From: JBLHKE01 sp047619485 | GTDB lineage: Bacteria > Verrucomicrobiota > Verrucomicrobiia > Verrucomicrobiales > DEV007 | Assembly (NCBI GenBank): GCA_047619485.1 | Contig: JBLHKE010000123.1 | Coordinates: 1-13,673, forward strand | Direction: 5' to 3' | DNA length: 13,673 nt | Part shown: one piece after another, positions 1-6,727 of the stretch | Layout of the letters: each line of letters starts with the position of its first letter | How positions within the stretch are numbered: position 1 is the first letter of the stretch | Notes under the pieces: generated by a model | Database searches by the model: none | What the model was told of the DNA's origin: nothing | The model's input: the letters and a program-made list of their open reading frames with translations, nothing else | Translations under genes and position numbers: made by a program

Positions 1-2919
1 CGCCCCCCGGTAGATTGCCACCGCGCGATTCGACTCATCCAGCAAGATCGCCAGCGGCACCGAAGCCGCCGGCGTGCGATCAAACAGGGCCGCCTGCAGG
101 GCCTGCAACCGCGATGCGGACGCCGCATCGATCAATCCCCACGTGAATGGGAAGCGCGTCTCATCGACTAGATCATAGGCCGCCGAAGTGTCTGCCGCCG
201 GCCCGTCCAGCCCTTCTACCGAAAGCGCCAACACATCCAATCCGGCCGCGCCTAGCGCAGCGGCCCCCTTCGCGATGGCACGCAGTTCGAGCTTGCATTG
301 CCCGCAATCTGCCGACCACAGGAGCAGCATCCGCGCCCTCCCATCGGCGGTCATCCGCACCGGCCGCGCGACCTGATCCCGGTAGACGATCTCCGGCATC
401 CGCACCCGCGATGGCAGGATAACACGAGCCGCGCCGTCGTCATTTTCCGTGACCATCGCTTGCCCCACAAGCACGACCGGACGATTTCTCGCCGCCACCT
501 CGACCGCCTTTCCCGTTCCCTGTTTCAGCATAAATCGCCCAGTCCCACCAAGCCCATCAAAGCGCTCGGAATCTCCTCCCGGCCAGCGCACCAGAGCCTG
601 ATGGAAACCTTCCCCACCGAAATGCAGCCACTTGCTCGACTGCGAGAGGAACAGATCCCCTGCCCTCACCGACCTCACACTGCGCGCGCCCCCCTGCGCC
701 GGCAAGAGTTCCACCACCGCACCGATGCCATCGCGATTCGAAGTCGTGCCCTCGAGCTTGATGGCAACCGATCCGCTGCCTTCGCGCCGATTCAACATCA
801 GCCGCAAGCGCGGCGCACTACGATTGCGATACCACAGATCGAGCCGCCCATCACCATCCCAATCGACCACCGCTAGCCCGCGTCCGTCATCGGCCTGATC
901 GAGCCCAGCAAGATGCGACATCTCGTGGAAGCGACCCGCCTTCCCGTTCACGAACATCCGGTGGCGCTCGCCCCCGCTCCATGAGTACCCCTGCCGCACC
1001 AGGCTCATCAGGTCGCCCCAGCCACGCGCGTATTCATCAGGCTCTATCGGCGTCACGACCTGACGCCAGAAGAAGCTTCACAAATCGTCATCGCGCGTGT
1101 TGGTGAGGTAACCGTTGGCGGCAACGATGTCCTGCCAGCCATCATTATCGAGGTCAGCCAGCGCAGAGCTCCACGCCCAACCGCCCACGGTGATCCCAGC
1201 ATCCAGACTAACATCGTTAAAACGCGAACCATCTGCAGCGAACAAGCTGTTGCCACGCGCCATGCGCTGGAGGTCATCCGCATAATCTCGCTGGAAACCG
1301 ACCCGGCGCCCTGCCGCCGAGAACATGTTCCCCACCTGCAAATCCGCCGCGCCGTCGCGGTTGAAATCACCCCACGCCACCGACATTCCAGCCCCGATGT
1401 CCTCAACTCCCGCCTGCGCGGCGATGTCGGTAAAGCGTCCACTATCGTTCCGATAAAGACAGTTCCGGCCAAAGTCATTGGCCACGTACAGATCCGGGTC
1501 GCCATCGCGATCCATGTCTTCCCACGCAGCCGCAAAACTCCAGCGCGTGTTGTTCTGCTCCAGCCCGACCTGCGCCGTCACATCACCGAACTGAAAATCC
1601 CCGAGGTTCGCCAGCAACACATTGCGCCCACCGTTGTTCGCGTCGTTGAACGGGATCGGTGAGGCTGCTTCGAAGCCGCGCTTGCCAGAGACCGACTCGT
1701 CACCCGCACTGTAAACGCAGGCATACAGGTCGAGATCACCATCGCTATCCACATCCGCTGCGCTCAGCGAAAACGGGTACGGCGCTCCGGGGAAACCTCC
1801 GCGCAGCTCGAACTTTCCCGCCCCGTCGTTCTCTGCGAACACGATCATCGCGATCGTTGCCACCACCAGGTCTTGGTCGCCATCGTTGTCCAGATCGACC
1901 AGCAGGGCGCTGCGCGAATCTTCCAACCAGGCAACGCCCGCCTCCGCCGCGACCTCCTTGGCCGTCCCATCTGGCTGTTGCACGTAAAGCTGGTTCGGCA
2001 GGCTGCCCCCATCACAGGCGTACACATCCTCGAGCCCATCACCGTTCACATCTCCGACCGCGATGCCATGGTGGCCAGACATCGCTAGGTCGCCAATCCT
2101 CGTCACCCGCTGCGACCAATACTCGATGCTGCGCATCACCTGCGCATCGAAGCGACGGTTCGCGCCGATCGCCGCGCGCGTCACATCGATAAACCATTCC
2201 CCGGAAGAAGAAACCGTCTCGCAAGTCTCCAGCTGCAGACTCACTAGCGAGGGTGCGCCCTCGCCATTCGCCTGCCACCGGCATTCCCACACGGCGCTGT
2301 ATTCCGCACCATCCCGATCCGCCTCGGCTCTGACCCGAGTGGTAAAATTCCTCCCAGTGGCTTCGAGCTGGACGACCTTCACCTTCAGTTTACCGAGTTC
2401 GCGCAGTCGCTTGAGCAGGTCATCACCAGAGCAATCTTGCAAATCTCCACCAAGCGCCGTCGCCATTTTCAAGCCCTTGCCCAGGTCAACCGATTCCCCC
2501 GGCGGGTTCAATTGCGAACACTGAAAACCATCTGCCAATGCTCCCGCCACCTTGCCCTCTGCCAGAGCTTGCAATTGCTCGAGCGCCGACTGCGCGAGCG
2601 CCTCCTCACTCCAATCGCTCCCCGCTTCGGCACTCGGCACACGGCTCTCAATCGGAAGCGCCGTGAGTGCGCGGAGCTTCCCTGCACCGACTGGCAGCCG
2701 GTCAGCCCGCTCGATCTCCTTCAAGCGCAGAGCGATCAACTCGTTGCGCGCCTCCAGTTTCATCGGCTCCTCGATCAGTGACGTCTGCTGCTGCTTCTCG
2801 CCACCACAAGAAACCAGTACCACGCAGGCAAGCGTGGCCAGCTTCAGAGGTTTGGAGAACAGTTCGGGCACCCATCCAGCAGACAGATCCCAGCGCCCTC
2901 GCGCAAGGAGAAATACCAT
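1..2919 (-). CDS. FG-GAP/ASPIC (CRTAC1-like) lipoprotein with C-terminal thioredoxin-like domain; in-frame TGA, candidate selenoprotein; C-terminus beyond window
   Basis: The frame is open from ATG 2919 to position 1 apart from one TGA at 1078-1080 (codon 614), so 613 codons precede it and 359 follow. Residues 25-38 form a lipoprotein signal ending in the lipobox LVSC (Cys38). Residues 100-280 are an uncharacterised family-specific region. Calcium-loop FG-GAP/VCBS motifs lie near residues 289, 341, 389, 468, 518 and 590 (for example DVNGDG, DLDNDG, DMDRDG), with one more after the TGA near 686 (DWDGDG). Residues about 719-790 match ASPIC/UnbV (SNRDGIGA, LSQSSKWLHFG, VRWPGGDSERF). From about 850 a thioredoxin/TlpA-like fold carries CGQC (872-875) and a putative cis-Pro SVP. 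The TGA sits inside the family segment DDL-x-SFFWRQVV, not at a domain end, and no second start is needed. I infer Sec at 614. Function is unknown; the protein is probably anchored outside the cytoplasm. A GTG at 2869-2871 would give a neater 22-residue signal. Nonsense mutation or sequencing error are the alternatives. Confidence 0.8.
1042..1074 (-). promoter_or_regulatory. Bacterial SECIS-like hairpin after the in-frame UGA
   Basis: Numbering the mRNA with U of UGA as 1, bases 14-20 (GGCGUCA) pair perfectly with 26-32 (UGACGCC) around the loop GGUCG (21-25). The core is at 1049-1067 of the window. A U-G wobble (13/33), a 2x2 internal loop and a short lower helix (7-10 with 36-39) extend it. 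Bacterial SECIS elements lie within the coding region just after UGA and carry G residues at the start of the apical loop. In E. coli fdhF the loop GGUC is at bases 22-25; here it is at 21-24. The bulged U of the E. coli upper stem is absent, but that base is not universal among bacterial SECIS elements. SelB binding is inferred only. Confidence 0.6.
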
Positions 2920-2925
2920 CGAGCC

Positions 2926-3858
2926 CTAAGCGCGCGGGTGCGACTCGTCGTAGGCACGCTTCAACCTCTCAGTGCTGACGTGCGTGTAAATCTGCGTCGT
3001 CGACAGGCTCGAGTGCCCCAACAGAGCCTGCACACTGCGCAGATCCGCGCCATTGTCGAGCAGATGCGTGGCAAAGCTGTGGCGCAATTTGTGCGGGGTC
3101 GCGCGGATCGGGATGTCCGACGCCTCGAGGTATTTTTTAAGAATGTCCGAGACCGCGCGAGTCGAGATGCGGCGTTTCACCTTGCTCAGAAAGAGCGGTC
3201 CCTCGGTGACTTTTGCCACACCGCGGTAAGCCTGCACGGCCTCGATCGCGTGTGAACCGAGCGGACACATGCGCTCCTTCGAACCTTTGCCCATCACGCG
3301 GATCGACTCGGTGTAGAAATCGAAATCCTTCACGTCCAACGCGACCAATTCCTGCAATCGCAAGCCACAGCTATAAAAGACCTCCATCACCGCCTTATCA
3401 CGATGCGGCACCCACGACGGCGTCTGCTTCGGGTGCACCATGTTCAGCGGTAGCTCCAGTAGCTCCTCGATCTGCTTCACGGTGAGCACCACTGGCAACT
3501 TTTTCTCCGGCTTCGGCAACTGCACATCCAAAAGCGGGCTCTTCACCAGGCCGCAGCGTTGCGTCAGGTATTTGTAAAAACTGCGCAGCGCAGCGAACTG
3601 CAAGCGGATGGTCGCACGCGCCAGTCCGCGTTTTGCCGTGTCGAAAAGATACCAGCGAAAATCATCCGCCGTCGCCTCCTCCCAGCTTTTGAAATTCCGC
3701 GACTTCGCCTTGTAGTCGTTCAAGGCACGCTCGTAATTGATCAGTGTGCGCGGCGAGACGTTCTTCTCCACCGAGAGAAACTCCATGAACCCCTCGATCG
3801 CAGGATCGGGTGGTTTCGGTGGGGGTTTCTCCTCTTCGGTATCAGCAGCAGCGGACAT
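2926..3858 (-). CDS. xerC: Xer-type tyrosine site-specific recombinase
   Basis: A 310-residue protein, close to the usual 300 for XerC/XerD, which resolve chromosome dimers at dif near division. An acidic/proline-rich leader (residues 2-18) precedes the SAM-like core-binding domain (about 20-105, with the motif SPRTLINYERAL). The catalytic domain follows with Arg167 (CGLRLQEL), the Lys of GKGSKER, His256 and Arg259 (HKLRHSFATH), His282 (LLGHSS) and nucleophile Tyr291 (TTQIYTH), so the active site is complete. I chose ATG 3858; a GTG at 3879 in frame would add seven residues. Neither start has a Shine-Dalgarno sequence. The gene ends 6 nt before the FG-GAP lipoprotein gene, suggesting one transcript. 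XerC and XerD cannot be separated by eye, so the symbol is tentative; a phage or integron-type integrase is unlikely given length and motifs. Confidence 0.9.
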   Translation of the reverse strand: MSAAADTEEEKPPPKPPDPAIEGFMEFLSVEKNVSPRTLINYERALNDYKAKSRNFKSWEEATADDFRWYLFDTAKRGLARATIRLQFAALRSFYKYLTQRCGLVKSPLLDVQLPKPEKKLPVVLTVKQIEELLELPLNMVHPKQTPSWVPHRDKAVMEVFYSCGLRLQELVALDVKDFDFYTESIRVMGKGSKERMCPLGSHAIEAVQAYRGVAKVTEGPLFLSKVKRRISTRAVSDILKKYLEASDIPIRATPHKLRHSFATHLLDNGADLRSVQALLGHSSLSTTQIYTHVSTERLKRAYDESHPRA

Positions 3859-3954
3859 TGGCGGAGGGGAATATACCACAGTTGGCTATGTTTAACAAAA
3901 GTTAAGGATTGCGGGGTTGCGCTCGCAGCTTACTAGAAGCAGAATCAGCACAAG
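3859..3954. promoter_or_regulatory. Divergent promoter region between xer and the hydrolase gene
   Basis: This 96-nt gap must hold the promoters of both flanking genes. It contains a small inverted repeat, TTAAC-AAAA-GTTAA (3892-3905). For the plus strand there is a weak sigma70-like pair, TTGCGG (3909-3914) and TACTAG (3931-3936), 16 nt apart. Reading minus, TATATT (about 3870-3875) could be a -10 box but lies very close to the chosen start. These are visual matches only. Confidence 0.25.
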
Positions 3955-4848
3955 ATGAAAACCCCCGTCGCACTTCTACTCGCCCTACTCCTCCCCACCC
4001 TAACATTCGCTAAAACCGAGAAGCTGACCTTCGAAGGCGCGACCGCTGAAATCTACAAAAAGGCGTCCGGCGATGACCTCTACATCTACATTTTCACGCC
4101 AGACGGTCACGACGCGGAGAAAGACAAGCGCCCGGCTGTGGTGTTCTTCTTCGGCGGTGGGTGGAGTAGCGGCACGCCGAAACAGTTCGAGCAGCACGCC
4201 CGCTACCTAGCCAGCCGAGGGATGGTCGCCGCCGTCGCTGACTACCGGGTCAAATCCCGCCAGAAGGCCACGCCGAAAGATTGCGTCGCCGACGGCAAAT
4301 CCGCGGTGCGCTACCTGCGCCAGCATGCGGCACGGCTCGGCATCGATCCCGATATGATCGCCGCCGGTGGCGGATCTGCCGGCGGCCACGTCGCGACGGC
4401 GACCGCTACGCTGAAAAAACTCGACGACCCGTCAGACGACCAAACAATCTCTTCAAAACCCAACGCTCTCCTACTTTTCAACCCCGTCTACGACAACGGC
4501 CCAGATGGCGGTTGGGCGCACGACCGAGTCAAAGCCTACTGGAAAGACATCTCGCCAGCGCACAACATCGATGCGACCACGCCACCCGCCATCGTCTTCC
4601 TCGGAGAAAAAGATTCGCTCATCCCAGTCTCCACTGCCAAGCGGTTCCAGAAAACGATGCAGGACGCCGGCGTCAAATCCGATCTCCACACCTATCCAGG
4701 CCAGCCGCATGGCTTCTTCAATGAAGCTAAAGGCGGAAAAAAAATCTTCCTCGACACCTTACGCAAAACGGACGCCTTCCTCGTGTCGCTTGGTTTTCTC
4801 AAGGGCGAACCGAGTGAGGCTCAGTTAGAAGCGGCGCTCAAGAAGTAG
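3955..4848 (+). CDS. Secreted alpha/beta-hydrolase, acetyl-esterase (BD-FAE/Aes-like) type
   Basis: A 297-residue protein with a clear Sec signal peptide (residues 1-19, cleavage probably after TFA). The alpha/beta-hydrolase fold is well marked: oxyanion-hole segment FFGGGW (65-70), nucleophile elbow GGGSAGG with Ser141, acid Asp220 (LGEKDSLIPV) and catalytic His252 (QPHGFFN). The oxyanion Gly motif stands in for the HGGG of the hormone-sensitive-lipase/acetyl-esterase group. Such secreted enzymes in this kind of bacterium commonly remove acetyl or feruloyl groups from plant or algal polysaccharides. The substrate here is inferred from family only; no carbohydrate gene is adjacent. The start ATG has only a weak upstream AAG. 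No strong terminator follows. Confidence 0.85.
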   Translation: MKTPVALLLALLLPTLTFAKTEKLTFEGATAEIYKKASGDDLYIYIFTPDGHDAEKDKRPAVVFFFGGGWSSGTPKQFEQHARYLASRGMVAAVADYRVKSRQKATPKDCVADGKSAVRYLRQHAARLGIDPDMIAAGGGSAGGHVATATATLKKLDDPSDDQTISSKPNALLLFNPVYDNGPDGGWAHDRVKAYWKDISPAHNIDATTPPAIVFLGEKDSLIPVSTAKRFQKTMQDAGVKSDLHTYPGQPHGFFNEAKGGKKIFLDTLRKTDAFLVSLGFLKGEPSEAQLEAALKK

Positions 4849-4934
4849 GCACGTGGGATGGCCACTCCCTACCCGGGACGCCGCCAGCCCTTCAGCTTCT
4901 GGTAGCGCCCCCCACCCCTGCGAAGTGAGAAAGT

Positions 4935-5040
4935 CTATTTATCGGGCGCTGAGCCCTCCTCGATTTTCTTGAGCAATTTCTCGGCCTCCGCCCCCCGACT
5001 ATCGCAGAGCAGCGAGGCGAAACGGTAACTCGACGGCGCA
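4935..5040 (-). pseudogene. 3' remnant of an unidentified gene
   Basis: On the minus strand a frame runs from about 5040 to a TAG at 4935-4937 and reads like the end of a protein (YRFASLLCDSRGAEAEKLL followed by a charged tail). About 22 of its last 30 codons end in G or C, matching genuine genes here. Farther upstream the frame becomes unlike protein, has no ATG, GTG or TTG, and hits a stop near 5090. I read it as the surviving C-terminal piece of a decayed or rearranged gene; I cannot name the parent. Chance is possible for so short a frame. Confidence 0.3.
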
Positions 5041-5106
5041 CAGACTCTTTGCGTTACTGACTGAGGACTACCCGAGAAACATGGGGATACCTACCGGTAT
5101 TGGTAA

Positions 5107-5178
5107 CTTCGATTTGCAATCGAAGCCTAGTGCCAAGGCCGCTAACTCAATTCTCCGGACTTCGGTTGCAAATCGAAG
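5107..5178. repeat. Pair of near-identical inverted palindromes (REP/BIME-like)
   Basis: The 19-mer CTTCGATTTGCAATCGAAG (5107-5125) is itself a hairpin with an 8-bp stem and TGC loop. The same 19-mer, with one change, occurs in the opposite orientation at 5160-5178 (stem with one G-U pair). A 34-nt spacer separates them, so the two copies also pair with each other. The second copy is 10 nt past the clpX stop. Neither is followed by a U-run, so a classical intrinsic terminator is not supported. The arrangement resembles interspersed extragenic palindrome pairs. No third copy was seen in this window. Confidence 0.6.
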
Positions 5179-5188
5179 TTCCCAGCAC

Positions 5189-6508
5189 CTACGCCGCGTC
5201 CTTATCTTTGCTAGACGGCTTTTTCTTCAGGGTCGGAGCCTTCTTGCCCTCGACCACGGCGCGATTGATTGTCACCTTAGCGATGTCCTTGCGGCTCGGC
5301 AGATCATACATGATATCGAGCATCATCTTCTCGAACAGCGAGCGAAGAGCACGGGCACCGGTGCCGCGTTTGACGGCCTCCTCGGCGAGCGCCTGCAGGG
5401 CGTCCTTGGTGATGTTCAACTCGACGCCCTCGAGCGCTAGCAGCTTGCTGTACTGCTTGACCATGGCGTTCTTCGGCTCGGTGAGGATCTTGACAAGGTC
5501 CTCGACCTCCAGTTCCGAGAGCGATGAGAACACCGGCAAGCGGCCGATAAATTCTGGGATCAAGCCGAAACTCAGCAGGTCCTCTGGCTCGACGTCCTGC
5601 AAGTTGACCTTCTCATCCTTCGGGCTCTCAGTAGCAGAATTGCCAAATCCGAGCACCTTAGAACCTTTGCGGCGCTTGATGATCTCTGGCAGGCCAACGA
5701 AGGCGCCGCCGACGATGAACAGGATCTTCTCGGTGTTGACCTGGATGTATTCCTGCTGCGGGTGCTTGCGCCCGCCCTGTGGTGGAACGTTGCAGACGGT
5801 TCCCTCAAGAATTTTCAGCAACGCTTGCTGCACCCCTTCACCAGAAACATCACGCGTGATGCTGACGTTCTCGGTCTTGCGCCCGATCTTGTCGATTTCG
5901 TCGATGTAGATGATGCCGAGCTCAGCCTTTGCGGTGTCGTAGTCCGCCGCCTGCAGCAGTCGCAGGATGATGTTCTCAACATCTTCACCGACGTAGCCAG
6001 CTTCAGTCAATGTCGTCGCATCGGCGATGCAGAACGGCACGTTCAAAACCTTCGCCAGCGTCTTGGCGAGCAGCGTCTTGCCACAACCAGTAGGACCGAG
6101 GAGCAGGATGTTGCTCTTCTCCATCTCGACGTCGTCGAGTTCATCGAAATTCGGCATCTCGTTGTCTGCACCGTCCTTGTTGGGCAACGGAAGATCGCCG
6201 AGGCTGTGCATGATGCGCTTGTAGTGGTTGTGCACTGCGACTGAGAGAACCTTCTTGGCGTGCTCCTGACCGATCACGTGCTGGTCGAGCTTCTTGCAGA
6301 TATTGGCCGGTTTCGGCACGCTGAACGCGCTCGGTAGGGATACCGAATCCATGCCCTCATCCTCGTTCAATTCCTTGTCTAGGATACTCTTACAGACGAC
6401 GATGCATGAGTTGCAAATGTAGACGCCGGGGCCGGCGATGAGTTTTTGCACCTCTGAGTGGCTCTTTCCGCAGAAAGAACACATGGTAAGATTGGAGGAC
6501 TTGGCCAT
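5189..6508 (-). CDS. clpX: ATP-dependent Clp protease ATP-binding subunit ClpX
   Basis: A 439-residue AAA+ unfoldase that feeds tagged or unfolded proteins to the ClpP peptidase in the cytoplasm. The N-terminal zinc finger has Cys10, Cys13, Cys32 and Cys35. Walker A is GPTGCGKT (138-145), pore loop GYVG (171-174), Walker B IIYIDEID (199-206), the ClpP-docking loop LGFG (286-289, usually IGF), the arginine segment FIGRLPV (320-326) and sensor-2 GARALR (384-389). All functional motifs are present and the length is usual. I start at ATG 6508 (MAKSSNLTMC) because the zinc finger must begin near residue 10; the frame stays open to 6640 but that extension does not resemble ClpX. There is no Shine-Dalgarno. 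No clpP is next to it in this window, unlike the common clpP-clpX pairing. Confidence 0.97.
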   Translation of the reverse strand: MAKSSNLTMCSFCGKSHSEVQKLIAGPGVYICNSCIVVCKSILDKELNEDEGMDSVSLPSAFSVPKPANICKKLDQHVIGQEHAKKVLSVAVHNHYKRIMHSLGDLPLPNKDGADNEMPNFDELDDVEMEKSNILLLGPTGCGKTLLAKTLAKVLNVPFCIADATTLTEAGYVGEDVENIILRLLQAADYDTAKAELGIIYIDEIDKIGRKTENVSITRDVSGEGVQQALLKILEGTVCNVPPQGGRKHPQQEYIQVNTEKILFIVGGAFVGLPEIIKRRKGSKVLGFGNSATESPKDEKVNLQDVEPEDLLSFGLIPEFIGRLPVFSSLSELEVEDLVKILTEPKNAMVKQYSKLLALEGVELNITKDALQALAEEAVKRGTGARALRSLFEKMMLDIMYDLPSRKDIAKVTINRAVVEGKKAPTLKKKPSSKDKDAA

Positions 6509-6727
6509 GCGAAAGACTAGGGCGGGAATGCGGCGGGGCAATGGGAAATTGGCGAATTTGGAGGGTGTCGGAAATCCCGGCTTGAAGAACCCCACGTAGC
6601 CTGAATTTGCCTGAATTTGGCCGAATGTCCTAGGAGCCAATCAGGGCCGTGCGACGTCTTTCCAAACTCTGGCGGATTGAGCTACAAAAATTGTTGTGAA
6701 AATCCGCAAAATCCGCCCGCGGCTCAT
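6509..6727. promoter_or_regulatory. Upstream region of clpX
   Basis: This 219-nt gap separates clpX from the haem-motif gene, both on the minus strand. It must hold the clpX promoter, but no convincing -35/-10 pair is visible. A 10-bp tandem duplication (CCTGAATTTG twice, 6600-6619) followed by a third partial copy is the only local repeat. Confidence 0.3.

Larger units (their letters stand above)
4849..5188. other. Gene-poor gap between the hydrolase gene and clpX
   Basis: The two genes converge on these 340 nt. Besides the gene remnant (4935-5040) and the inverted palindromes (5107-5178), I see only weak short hairpins near 4856-4871, no promoter and no RNA gene. Confidence 0.5.

Noticed and set aside
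298..876. Long plus-strand open frame opposite the lipoprotein gene
   Set aside because: It is Arg/Pro/His-rich with no domain-like pattern, as expected for the antisense of a high-GC gene. The same holds for plus-strand frames at 1659-2192 and 5100-5909 and for minus-strand frames inside glmM.
1078..1080. TGA reassigned to tryptophan or glycine throughout the genome
   Set aside because: TGA ends the C39-like gene and the ATPase gene in normal positions, and Trp is encoded by TGG next to this very codon.
1..1080. A separate gene on the minus strand starting at an internal ATG after the TGA
   Set aside because: The sequence continues the same frame with the family block SFFWRQVV directly after the TGA; a new start would cut the FG-GAP/ASPIC module in the middle.
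5107..5178. Rho-independent terminator of clpX
   Set aside because: The hairpins are clear but no U-run follows on either strand.
6509..6640. N-terminal extension of ClpX to ATG 6640
   Set aside because: The extra 44 residues do not resemble ClpX, whose zinc finger starts about ten residues from the N-terminus.
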